A DNA stretch of 35,950 bases from Verrucomicrobiota bacterium (GTDB taxonomy: Bacteria; Verrucomicrobiota; Verrucomicrobiia; Limisphaerales; CAIMTB01): contig CAUJJW010000187.1 of the NCBI GenBank assembly GCA_963205105.1, positions 1 through 35,950 on the forward strand, written 5' to 3'. The notes beneath the pieces were generated by a model, which saw only the letters and a list, made by a program, of their open reading frames with translations, made no database searches and had not been told where the DNA came from. The position numbers and the translations under genes were made by a program. Positions 9,301-16,118 of this stretch are shown in pieces (positions within the stretch are counted from its first letter, which is position 1; each line of letters begins with the position of its first letter).

Positions 9301-10470
9301 AGTTTCCCCCTCGACTGGATGTACCCCTACCTCACGCCGTACGGGATCATCATGAAGCTGAACCGGAAACCTCTCGAAACGCTCGACGAGGACACCCTCC
9401 AGCGGGATCACGAGTTCTGGACCCAGTATTCCGAGCGGCTTATCGGCAACTGGATCACCGACACCACCACCGTGAAGGAGATCTGCGATTTCGTGGACAA
9501 GGCCTACATCCAACGCGACCTGCGCGGGTTCAAGGGCGACCGCAAATTCATGCGCGACGACAACGCCCAGAAGGCCTTCTCCAAACTCCGGAGCAGCATC
9601 GGCGGCGTCTACTACCACCGGGTCAACAACGCCAAATCCAGTACCGAACAGCAGCGCATGATCCGCGAGGCCGAGTTCGCCTTCCGCCAGGCCTTCGCCT
9701 TCTGTCCCTACAGCCCCGAAGCCGTCTTCCGCTACGCCCAACTCCTCGCCCAGATCGGCCGCTTCGATGATGCCCTGCTGGTCGCCACCACCGCGCTCCG
9801 GCTCGACCCCTTCAACAGCTCCGTGGTCTCCCTGGTGGAACAGCTGAAGATCATGAAGAAGAGCGCCCCGCAGTACGCCGCGGCCCGCCAGCAGTTCGAG
9901 AAACAGGAGGCCGAATACCGTGCCAACCCGGACAACCTGGCCAATGCCATGTCGCTCGCCCAGGGCTACCTCGACAATCAGATGGTCTCCCAGGCCACCC
10001 AGGTCTTCTCCAAGGTCATCGCCACCATTGAACCCAGCTGGCAAATCGCCCCCACCAACCCGGTCACCGGGGCCTATCTCGCCGCCGCTTACATGCAGGT
10101 GCGCCAACCCATCCGCGCCAAAATGGTGCTGGATAAGTTGATCGAACTCCCCGATGTCGAGACGGGCACCCTGCTCGTCGCCGCCCAAACCTACGCCCAA
10201 CTGAGCGATGGCAACCGACTCGAAGCCACCCTCGCGCGTCTCGTTCAACGTGCGCCCGACAGCCCCGAGGCCTGGTACGATTACGCTGGGGTGCTCGCCA
10301 CTCTGAACAAACCCGCGGAAGCCATCAAAGCGCTCACCAAGGCGCTTCAGATCAGTGACGCTCGCAAGGCCCAGGATCCCAAGGCCAAGGATCTACGCTC
10401 CATCCTGCCCGGCGACAGTCGCATGAATCTGCTCCGAAATCTGCCCGAGTGGCGAAGCCTCAATCTCTGA
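6391..10470 (+). CDS. DUF2723 family (TMEM260-like) membrane glycosyltransferase-like protein with TPR domain
   Basis: 1359 residues. After a Pro/Ala-rich cytoplasmic head (1-48) comes the DUF2723 core: TIAPDVTLEDSGEL (about 67-80) and GVPHPPGYPVWTL (88-100). These are the hallmark acidic loop and HPPGYP motif of this GT-C-fold family, to which the human protein O-mannosyltransferase TMEM260 belongs. About a dozen hydrophobic helices extend to about residue 560. A large soluble region follows, ending in TPR-like repeats (about 1085-1150 FAFCPYSPEAVFRYAQLLAQ, and about 1285-1320 EAWYDYAGVLATL). It would transfer a sugar from a lipid carrier to an exported acceptor. That role is inference from the family. 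The gene starts 3 bp after the preceding gene. Confidence 0.85.
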   Translation: MSNPKPDAKAKAVPAQPGHLRRPSPAAAPNRYDPPTAPLAPMPLFRRHDWMAALLTTLLTLAGYLWTIAPDVTLEDSGELAVASYYAGVPHPPGYPVWTLYTWLFTVLLPFSNIAWRVAVSSAVAAALSSGILALMVSRVSSFLVGSIDTGKTIQESMHRAICVVSAVASGLLISFNGFMWSQAVIVEVYTLSVLSLVLTFVFLLHYTYAPNQKRYLYWAAFMFGIAFTNHQTLIVAAMGIEVLITMVNRRLGRDAFLANSVIYLAGIVLMQTGGLESLRTSPALTLIFHIVGIGSIAACAWLALKTEGLGTEVIPALICLGMFAIGAALYFYMPITSVTNPPLNWGYPRTWDGFVHAFTRGQYEKTNPSMEAGRIFDQFLMLFEGAVEEFNLIYLLIALVPFLFWPRLRNIEKGWLIGLCAIYVCLAFLLLWLLNPNPDRQSRELTKVFFTASHVIIAMGFGYGTALIAAVVAVEYLQVRKWLMIASAVAGGIALFVVAVTFGWVELFPPEQPSYFFGIEATRDFVARFASLLALGFSLAAVALLALRPTTPNLKALLVIFALLPLKTVLTHWSDNEQRGHLFGYWFGHDMFTPPFQGKDGKPLYPEMTRNAVLFGGTDPGRFNPTYMIFCESFIPARCKPNDPKFDRRDVNLITQNALADGTYLNYIRAHYNRSAQIQYDTPFFQEMLRSQKEREKALYTNGLAKAVAPLDRMLLGFGNAVEKQRRAGTSWFEADHFSDLAALLEKLKPGPNQDAFSKHLFEQLEPGTRERLTAGTADRRTAKALSKDLNRLLDQEFEARLKLQEELDTLRATVADPAAREAKLTERRNVYQTASNYLFRADLVKRLPLSTEVAHLVRQDVPTASRIRTGRRILEDAYPGLITRSLGGVYPEIEILTPTPEESARCYNEYMQDAFQRKQAGQLKQGEDVREEGGRVTVNGQTAVMAINALLCRVIFDNNPDHEFFIEESFPLDWMYPYLTPYGIIMKLNRKPLETLDEDTLQRDHEFWTQYSERLIGNWITDTTTVKEICDFVDKAYIQRDLRGFKGDRKFMRDDNAQKAFSKLRSSIGGVYYHRVNNAKSSTEQQRMIREAEFAFRQAFAFCPYSPEAVFRYAQLLAQIGRFDDALLVATTALRLDPFNSSVVSLVEQLKIMKKSAPQYAAARQQFEKQEAEYRANPDNLANAMSLAQGYLDNQMVSQATQVFSKVIATIEPSWQIAPTNPVTGAYLAAAYMQVRQPIRAKMVLDKLIELPDVETGTLLVAAQTYAQLSDGNRLEATLARLVQRAPDSPEAWYDYAGVLATLNKPAEAIKALTKALQISDARKAQDPKAKDLRSILPGDSRMNLLRNLPEWRSLNL

Positions 10471-10640
10471 GCCGGAAGTATGCAGTCGGGAGGGAAGTGA
10501 TGGCGCAGCAGATTCTTGGGCAAGACGAGGAGTGAGCGAGGCGCGCATCGGAACGGAGATGCGTAACGAGCAAACGACGAAGCTCTTGCCCAAGAAGATC
10601 AAGCCAGCACGACCGATCTGACTTCATGGTTCCGGCTGAG
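10471..10640. repeat. Large imperfect palindrome, candidate dispersed repeat (MITE/REP-like)
   Basis: The 176-bp gap between two convergent genes is almost filled by nested inverted repeats. The ends match imperfectly: GCCGGAAGTATGCAGTC (10471-10487) against the complement of GACTTCATGGTTCCGGC (10620-10636). An inner perfect 13-bp pair follows, TTCTTGGGCAAGA (10513-10525) and TCTTGCCCAAGAA (10584-10596). At the centre CGCATC/GATGCG form a hairpin (near 10544-10563). There is no open reading frame of note. It could act as a bidirectional terminator, or be a copy of a mobile palindromic repeat. Copy number cannot be judged from this window. Confidence 0.6.
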
Positions 10641-10646
10641 CCGGCA

Positions 10647-11381
10647 TCAGTCGGAAAGTCCCGCCGGCCAGTTGTCCTCGGGCTCGTACCCGAGCTTCTC
10701 CTTCGCTGCGGTCATGTCGAAGGGCTTCGAATGGATGGGCCGGCTTGCCGCATTCACCACCAAGTGGCGTACGCTCTCCGGAGCCTCCACCGCGCAGGCG
10801 AAGAACCGTCCCGCATCCCGCGGACTGAAGTAGACATCCTGCGCCCACGGATCGGACGCCATCGCGTCCAGATGGTCTCGCCCGCGCGGGCACCAACCCA
10901 ACCGCGCCACGATCACGCTGATCCCGTGAGTCTCCGCAAAGCCGCGACCAATCGATTCCATGAACATTTTCGCGGCGGCATACCAGTAGCGCGGGCTCGG
11001 CGGGTCCTCGGGGCGCACCGGAATCGCACCGGCACGTTGCTGCCACCAATTCACCTGGCCGCTGCTCGCCAGAACGATCCGCCGAATCCCCGCCAACCGG
11101 GCACTCTCCAGCACGTGGTAGACCCCGACAATGTTGTTGGGCAGAAGTTCGGTCAGGAAGTCGGCATCATCCGGAGTCGCCGCCAGGTGCACCATCGCGT
11201 CCATCCCTTGCGTGGCTCGATCGACCAACGGCCTGTCAGTGATCGACCCCACCAGCGCATCCTCCAGCCCAGGGGTCGGAATCAGGTCCAGTCCGCGCAC
11301 GGAATGGTTGCGCCGCCGAAGTTCGGCCACCACCGCCTGGCCAATCCGGCCCGCTGAACCTGTGACAAGAACCTGGGACAT
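10647..11381 (-). CDS. NAD-dependent epimerase/dehydratase family protein (extended SDR; possibly uronate dehydrogenase-like)
   Basis: 244 residues from the ATG that opens MSQVLVTGSAGRIG. The Rossmann motif GSAGRIG is at 8-14, an acidic residue ends strand 2 (LDL at 31-33), MVHLAA is at 63-68, SSGQV at about 106-110, and the catalytic Tyr134-x3-Lys138 lies in WYAAAKMF. The length is short for sugar-nucleotide epimerases and closer to uronate dehydrogenases, which oxidise hexuronates to aldarolactones. This fits the lactonase in the cluster, but the substrate is inference. An upstream in-frame start (11414) would add 11 residues before the Rossmann fold and is less likely. The gene is divergent from the 11470 gene, with 88 bp between starts. 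Confidence 0.82.
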   Translation of the reverse strand: MSQVLVTGSAGRIGQAVVAELRRRNHSVRGLDLIPTPGLEDALVGSITDRPLVDRATQGMDAMVHLAATPDDADFLTELLPNNIVGVYHVLESARLAGIRRIVLASSGQVNWWQQRAGAIPVRPEDPPSPRYWYAAAKMFMESIGRGFAETHGISVIVARLGWCPRGRDHLDAMASDPWAQDVYFSPRDAGRFFACAVEAPESVRHLVVNAASRPIHSKPFDMTAAKEKLGYEPEDNWPAGLSD

Positions 11382-11469
11382 GCCGGGGATGCTTCGACAC
11401 TCGGGTTCGGCCAATCAACCGGGAAACTTTCCCATGGATCCAGCCCACCGCCTGGGCTGACCGTTCCCC

Positions 11470-12279
11470 ATGCCCCCGTTCGGACTTGGCCTCAACGCCT
11501 CCACACTGCGCGGCACCCCGGTGCTCCAACAGATCGCCGCCGCTTCCCAGGCCGGTTTTCAGGCGCTCGAACTTTGGTTCACCGATACCGATGCCCACCT
11601 CGCCGCAGGCGGGTCGCTCCAGGAGATTCGCCGCGCCCTTGACGATGCCGGACTGTCCGTGCCCACGTTGATCTACCTCGGCAACTGGTTTGACGCCTCC
11701 GAACCGCTGTGGCCCGCCGTCAAGGAACGTTGCACCCAACGCCTCGCCCAGGCCGCGGCCCTCGGTGCACCCCATGCCATCGCCGCCCCGCCTCCCGGCA
11801 ACGCCAACCTGAGCCTGGGTGCCCAGCGTTACCACGACCTGCTCGAGATCGGGCGACGCGAAGGAGCCCTGCCTTCGTTCGAGTTCCTCGGCTTCGTCGA
11901 CTCCTTCTGCACCCTCGAATCGGCCCTCCAGGTGCTCGAGGCCGCCGATCATCCGTTGGGAACGACGGTGCTCGATCCGTTCCACGTGTTTCGGGGCGGA
12001 GGCTCCATCGAAAGCATCGCACTCCTCCAGGCACCTCAAATCGCCGTATCCCATTTCAACGACGCCCCCGCATCCCCCGCGCGCACCCGGCAGAACGATG
12101 GGCACCGGGTCTGGCCAGGCCTCGGCCATCTGGATTTGCGGCGTTACCTCACGCTTCTGGAACAAACCGGTTACCGCGGCGTCCTCTCCCTGGAACTCTT
12201 TCGCGAAGACCTTTGGAGCAGGGACCCCTTCGATGTTGCTCGTGAAGGCATGAGCCATCTTCGACTTCTCCTCGATTGA
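11470..12279 (+). CDS. Sugar phosphate isomerase/epimerase (AP endonuclease 2-like TIM barrel)
   Basis: 269 residues, no signal peptide, so cytoplasmic. Candidate metal ligands sit at the usual strand ends: Glu138 in SFEFLG, Asp169 and His172 in LDPFHVF, His195 in SHFND, and Glu242 in LSLELF. GFQALELWF near the N-terminus is the typical first repeat. The family includes xylulose/ribulose phosphate epimerases, inosose dehydratases and hydroxypyruvate isomerases. The following HUMPS-family gene recalls the ulaD-ulaE pairing of L-ascorbate catabolism, where the epimerase acts on the product of the decarboxylase. That comparison is inference and the substrate is unknown. The gene heads a plus-strand run ending at 14878. 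Confidence 0.85.
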   Translation: MPPFGLGLNASTLRGTPVLQQIAAASQAGFQALELWFTDTDAHLAAGGSLQEIRRALDDAGLSVPTLIYLGNWFDASEPLWPAVKERCTQRLAQAAALGAPHAIAAPPPGNANLSLGAQRYHDLLEIGRREGALPSFEFLGFVDSFCTLESALQVLEAADHPLGTTVLDPFHVFRGGGSIESIALLQAPQIAVSHFNDAPASPARTRQNDGHRVWPGLGHLDLRRYLTLLEQTGYRGVLSLELFREDLWSRDPFDVAREGMSHLRLLLD

Positions 12280-12339
12280 CGCCCTAAGGCCCACCCGCAC
12301 ACTACCCAGACCTCCCAAGTCCCACCCAACCCACCCCTA

Positions 12340-12993
12340 ATGTCCTCCGCGCCCCTCGTCCAACTCGCCCTGGATTTCCCCACCATCGAGGAAGCACTCG
12401 CCGCCGCAGAAATCGGCGTGCGCGCCGGCGTCGACATCCTGGAAGCAGGCACGCCTCTGATCGTCGCCCAAGGCGCAGCCGCCATCGGCCGCCTCGCCCA
12501 GGCTTTTCCCAACCTGCCCATCCTCGCCGATTACAAGACGATGGATTCAGGCTTCAAGAACGTCCTGATCACTCAGAAGCAGGGCGCCCATTACATGACA
12601 GTTTGCGCCAATGCGGCCGACGAAACCGTCAAATCCGCCATCGCCGAAGGCAAGAGAACCGGAATCCAGGTCGTCGCCGACACCATCGGCGTGAAAGACC
12701 AAGTCGCCCGAGCCGCCCTGTGCGTCGAGTGGGGCGTCGACATGATCTACCTGCACTTCGCCGCCGACCAACGCCGGGCCCATCCCACCGGCGATGCGGT
12801 GGCATGGGTCGGGCCGGTCTGTCAGGCGGTGGGGTCGGTGCCCGTGGGGATCGGTTGTTTTGGGGTCGATGACGCCGTTCGCGGCGTTCGAGCCGGCGCG
12901 TCGCTGGTCGCGATCGGCCATCCGATCTTTGCCGAGCCGGACTATGCAGGCGCGCTGGCCCGGTTCGTGGAAGCCGTCAAATCCGCCCGATGA
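12340..12993 (+). CDS. HUMPS family protein: 3-hexulose-6-phosphate synthase or 3-keto-L-gulonate-6-phosphate decarboxylase
   Basis: 217 residues, the usual size. The orotidine-phosphate-decarboxylase-like barrel carries LALDF (Asp12), DILEAGTPL with Glu35, and the signature DYKTMDSG (Asp64, Lys66, Asp69), the DxKxxDxG active site of HPS and KGPDC enzymes. VVADTIGV, YLHFAAD and the phosphate-gripping VGIGCFGVDD and AIGHPIF follow. HPS condenses formaldehyde with ribulose-5-phosphate, while KGPDC decarboxylates 3-keto-L-gulonate-6-phosphate. No 6-phospho-3-hexuloisomerase is nearby, so a sugar-acid decarboxylase role seems likelier. The 60-bp leader is C-rich with no obvious Shine-Dalgarno. 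The stop overlaps the next start (ATGA). Confidence 0.87.
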   Translation: MSSAPLVQLALDFPTIEEALAAAEIGVRAGVDILEAGTPLIVAQGAAAIGRLAQAFPNLPILADYKTMDSGFKNVLITQKQGAHYMTVCANAADETVKSAIAEGKRTGIQVVADTIGVKDQVARAALCVEWGVDMIYLHFAADQRRAHPTGDAVAWVGPVCQAVGSVPVGIGCFGVDDAVRGVRAGASLVAIGHPIFAEPDYAGALARFVEAVKSAR

Positions 12994-14027
12994 AAGCCAG
13001 CCAACCCGCAGTCGTGACGTTCGCCGCCAACCCGGGCAGCGTCGAAATCCGGGAAGTCCCCATCCCGGAAATTGGGGAGGAGGATGTCCTGCTCCAAGTC
13101 GAGGCCGTTGGGGTCTGCGGCAGCGACCTCCACATGTGGACCGGCCAGCACGGGTGGAAGGTCGAATACCCCTGCATTCTCGGCCATGAGTTCGCGGGTC
13201 GTATCGCCCGCCGCGGATCCAAAGTCCCACCCCAATGGCGCGAAGGCGATCGCGTGGTGAGCGAAACCCACGCCATCATCGATCCGGAGGGGCCGCTCAC
13301 CCGCCGCGGCCTGTACAATCTCGACCCCGGTCGCCGCGGCTACGGCGCCGCTGTCGATGGCGCCATGACCCGGTTCGTCCGTGTCCCCGCCCGCATCCTG
13401 CACGCAGTGCCCGATGCTCTTCCCATCGTCCACGCCGCCCTCAGCGAGCCCTGCTGCGTCGCCTACAACGCCACCGCCGTGAATTCGCGCATTTTGCCCG
13501 GTGATCGCGTGCTGGTTCTTGGTCCCGGACCGATCGGCGTCCTCTGCGCCGCCATCGCCCGTCTCTGCGGTGCGGAAGTCGCCCTCGCCGGACTGGAGCG
13601 CGACCGGGCCCGCCTCGAAAAGGCCCGAGCCTACGGTTGCGAGGTTCTGACCGCGGATCCGCTCTCCTGGTGCCGGCAGGGCGATGGACTTGGCGTCGAT
13701 GGCGTCATTGATGCCACCGGCGTTTCCGCCGCGCTCGCCACCGCCTTGGACGCCGTCCGCCCGGCCGGCTGGATCACCAAGGTCGGCTGGGGACCGCAAC
13801 CCGTCGGATTCTCCCTCGATCCCCTGGTCCAGAAAAACGTCCGCCTCCAGGGCAGCTTCAGTCACAACTGGCCCATCTGGGAACGCATCGTCGCCCTGCT
13901 CGCCTCCGGACGTCTGGACGTCCGGCCGATCGTGGGCGGCGAATGGCCCCTCGCTCAGTGGCACGACGCCTTCGAAACCATGCACCAGGGAACCATCATC
14001 AAATCCGTCCTCCGCCCGCTCGAATGA
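12990..14027 (+). CDS. Zinc-dependent medium-chain alcohol/polyol dehydrogenase lacking the structural zinc site
   Basis: 345 residues. The catalytic zinc ligands are present: Cys43 in GVCGSD, His66-Glu67 in GHE, and Glu153 in LSEPCC. The Rossmann motif VLVLGPGPIGVLCA is at about 174-187. The sequence reads like sorbitol/threonine dehydrogenase relatives (YNLDPGRRGYG.AVDGAMTRFV). The lobe that usually holds four cysteines for the structural zinc (about residues 91-112) has none here. It would oxidise a secondary hydroxyl of a polyol or sugar acid using NAD(P). Its start overlaps the preceding stop by 4 nt and its stop overlaps the lactonase start by 4 nt, so the three genes are translationally coupled. 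Confidence 0.87.
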   Translation: MKASQPAVVTFAANPGSVEIREVPIPEIGEEDVLLQVEAVGVCGSDLHMWTGQHGWKVEYPCILGHEFAGRIARRGSKVPPQWREGDRVVSETHAIIDPEGPLTRRGLYNLDPGRRGYGAAVDGAMTRFVRVPARILHAVPDALPIVHAALSEPCCVAYNATAVNSRILPGDRVLVLGPGPIGVLCAAIARLCGAEVALAGLERDRARLEKARAYGCEVLTADPLSWCRQGDGLGVDGVIDATGVSAALATALDAVRPAGWITKVGWGPQPVGFSLDPLVQKNVRLQGSFSHNWPIWERIVALLASGRLDVRPIVGGEWPLAQWHDAFETMHQGTIIKSVLRPLE

Positions 14028-14878
14028 ACGCCACCTGCATCCTCCCAGCCGCGTCCGTCCTCGCCGAAGGCCCCGTCTGGCATCAGGACCACCTTTGGTG
14101 GGTGGACATCGAACGCGGCGAAATCCATGCCCTGAATCCCCTCACCACCGCCGATCGCGTGTGGAAGTTCCCCCACAAAATCGGCTTCGCCATCCCCAGT
14201 GTTCGAGGGGATTTCATCATCGGAACCGAACAGGGGCTTTCCCGATTCTCGCCGGAAACCGGCACCTTAACCCCCCTCTCTCATCCGGAACGCACCACGC
14301 CAGGCAACCGGTTCAATGATGCCAAATGCGATCCTTCCGGGCGCTTATGGGCCGGAACCATGGCCCTCGATGAATCGCCCGCCCGCGGTTCGCTCTACCG
14401 CATCGACCACGACCTGCGCGTGGTCCGCGCCGTGCCCAAAGTCAGCATCTCCAACGGCCTCGCTTGGTCGAACGACGGACGCACCCTGTACTACATCGAT
14501 TCCCCCACACGACGGGTCGATGCCTTCGATTTTGAACCGACCTCCGGGGAAGTGAGCGGTCGCCGCACCATCGTCGAGATCAGCAACGGGTTCCCGGACG
14601 GCATGTGTGTGGACCATCTGGGCAACCTTTGGATCGCCATCTGGGGCGGCTGGAGCGTGGCCTGCCACGAACCCCGCCGGGGCAAGTGCATCGCGAAGAT
14701 CTCGGTCCCCGTCGAAGACGTCACCTCGTGCTGCTTCGGCCCCCGCAACACGCTGTTCATCACCACCGCCAGCCGGGATGTGGACGATTCCACCCGCGCC
14801 CAGCAACCCCTGGCCGGCGGTATCTTCAGCGTGCAACTCGAAGTGTCCGGCCCCGTTCCCCCGTGTTTTGCTGGCTGA
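14024..14878 (+). CDS. SMP-30/gluconolactonase family lactonase
   Basis: 284 residues from the ATG at 14024, which overlaps the dehydrogenase stop by 4 nt. The six-bladed propeller family motifs are visible: AEGPVW with Glu15, NRFNDAKCDPSGRLWAGTM with Asn98, SISNGLAWS with Asn144, and FPDGMCVDHLGNLWIA with Asp192. These four are the divalent-metal ligands in the family. It would hydrolyse a sugar lactone formed by the dehydrogenases of the cluster. No signal peptide is seen, so it is cytoplasmic. An upstream start in the same frame (13943) lies deep in the previous gene and is rejected. Confidence 0.9.
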   Translation: MNATCILPAASVLAEGPVWHQDHLWWVDIERGEIHALNPLTTADRVWKFPHKIGFAIPSVRGDFIIGTEQGLSRFSPETGTLTPLSHPERTTPGNRFNDAKCDPSGRLWAGTMALDESPARGSLYRIDHDLRVVRAVPKVSISNGLAWSNDGRTLYYIDSPTRRVDAFDFEPTSGEVSGRRTIVEISNGFPDGMCVDHLGNLWIAIWGGWSVACHEPRRGKCIAKISVPVEDVTSCCFGPRNTLFITTASRDVDDSTRAQQPLAGGIFSVQLEVSGPVPPCFAG

Positions 14879-14981
14879 AGTTCCCCTCCCTTCCCCTCCC
14901 CGTTCAATGCCCAACTCGCGCTCGACGCCGCGATGACAACCGTTGCAATGACCCTGACTGCAGGTTCTGGAAAAGCGGCAC

Positions 14982-15782
14982 TCAGTGACGAAACGCTTCG
15001 CTCCAGTCCCACGGGTGAACCTCGATGCTGAAATCTCCCGGCCCCACCACGGCCAGTGCCGCGGACATTTCGTCACCCAACGTTAACGGAAACAGCCGAA
15101 CCGACCGCTGGCCTTGGGTTCTTCCGGAAAGCTCCACGGAAACCCCTGCTCCCAGTGGCCCCACCGGCACCTCGTAGGTGTCCAAATCGATTTGTAACCC
15201 GGCCCCGTCGGCTTTCACACACGCTTCCTTTCGGGTCCAACAATCGAAGAAAACCCTGGCCCTTTCCCGCTCCGAAAGACGCTCCAAAGCGCTTCGTTCA
15301 GTATCCGCAAACAAATGGCGCACCTCCCACAAGCTGCCCTCCACCATCCGGTACACCTCGATGTCGACGCCCAATGGTGCCTGAGCCGAAACCGCCACCA
15401 CTGCATGCTCCTCGGAATGGCTGGCACTGAAATGGAGAGGCTCTTCCGATGGCTGATCCACCTCCGGTTTGCCGCTCCCCACCTCGCGGAAAGGAACCGC
15501 CTCGGGCGGAACCTGGAGCAGTGAACCGAGGATTCGGCGGCGCGCCGCCCGACGTGCCACGAACCTCCGCCGATGATGCTCGAAGTGGTAGCGCCCCGCC
15601 CTCTCACGCTCGGAATCGTCCAGCCAGCGCTCCCCGGCTTCCAGCACGTCGGCCGAGACATCGAGAGGGATGGACCAACAGACAATCCTCCCATCCCTGA
15701 GAGGATGTGCTCCGACCGCCTCCAACAGACGCGACATGTCGCGGGGAAGATTGCCGGCCGTGAAGAGCATCGCAAGACTCAC
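14982..15782 (-). CDS. Sfp-type 4'-phosphopantetheinyl transferase
   Basis: 266 residues from GTG (15782-15780), chosen because GGGAG lies 4 nt upstream. An in-frame ATG four codons later has poorer spacing. Family motifs are FSASHSE (118-124), PLGVDIEV with Asp140 and Glu142 (magnesium ligands), and FFDCWTRKEACVKADGAGL with Trp182, Lys185-Glu186 and Lys190. The enzyme moves phosphopantetheine from CoA to a carrier-protein serine. No polyketide, peptide or fatty acid synthase gene is in the window, so its carrier protein is encoded elsewhere. It is transcribed away from the respiratory operon. Confidence 0.88.
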   Translation of the reverse strand: MSLAMLFTAGNLPRDMSRLLEAVGAHPLRDGRIVCWSIPLDVSADVLEAGERWLDDSERERAGRYHFEHHRRRFVARRAARRRILGSLLQVPPEAVPFREVGSGKPEVDQPSEEPLHFSASHSEEHAVVAVSAQAPLGVDIEVYRMVEGSLWEVRHLFADTERSALERLSERERARVFFDCWTRKEACVKADGAGLQIDLDTYEVPVGPLGAGVSVELSGRTQGQRSVRLFPLTLGDEMSAALAVVGPGDFSIEVHPWDWSEAFRH

Positions 15783-16118
15783 TTTGCTCCCTTGGCCCGG
15801 GAACTCCCTCCGCCCACCCGGATGTGCACGAGGTGCTGCAATTCGCCACCGTTCCCACGACGCGATCCTTCGATTTTCTTATAATGGGATGGCTAATCGT
15901 GCCCATTAACAGATGGCAAATGTTCAAAAAAATGGAATCCCGACTTGCTCCGCGGATCAGCCCTTCTTAAACAAGTGCCCCGGCGAATCTGTGATCTTCA
16001 GCTCGCCCGCCCCCGAGTCCGCGAACACCGTAAAACGTGCGACTTTGGAGCGGGCGTTGCGTTGACAGGATTTTTGCTTTGCTGGTGAAATGCCGCGCCC
16101 AAGGCACGGCGACGTCCC
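15783..16118. other. 336-bp divergent intergenic region upstream of actA
   Basis: This gap separates the minus-strand phosphopantetheinyl transferase from the respiratory operon. It is more AT-rich than its surroundings between about 15865 and 15940. It contains a good promoter candidate for actA (16062-16091), a TATAAT at 15880-15885 without a convincing -35, and no convincing gene or RNA structure. The minus-strand frame in its right half is treated as a chance frame. Confidence 0.5.
16062..16091 (+). promoter_or_regulatory. Candidate sigma-70 promoter of the ACIII operon
   Basis: A perfect TTGACA (16062-16067), an 18-nt spacer containing a T-rich run, and TGAAAT (16086-16091, 4 of 6 matches to TATAAT). 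The predicted transcription start near 16098 would leave a leader of about 20 nt before the actA ATG at 16119. Confidence 0.55.

Noticed and set aside
7987..10248. 753-codon minus-strand frame opposite the DUF2723-TPR gene
   Set aside because: Composition is Glu/Gly/Val-rich antisense of a GC-rich gene, without recognisable motifs. The plus strand shows clear DUF2723 and TPR features.
14879..14981. Pyrimidine-rich stretch (CCCCTCCCTTCCCCTCCCC) after the lactonase gene
   Set aside because: Low-complexity sequence in a short intergenic gap with no hairpin or repeat partner. No function can be supported.
15880..15885. Perfect TATAAT in the gap upstream of actA
   Set aside because: No acceptable -35 at 16 to 18 nt, and it is over 200 bp from actA. 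The TTGACA/TGAAAT pair at 16062-16091 fits better.
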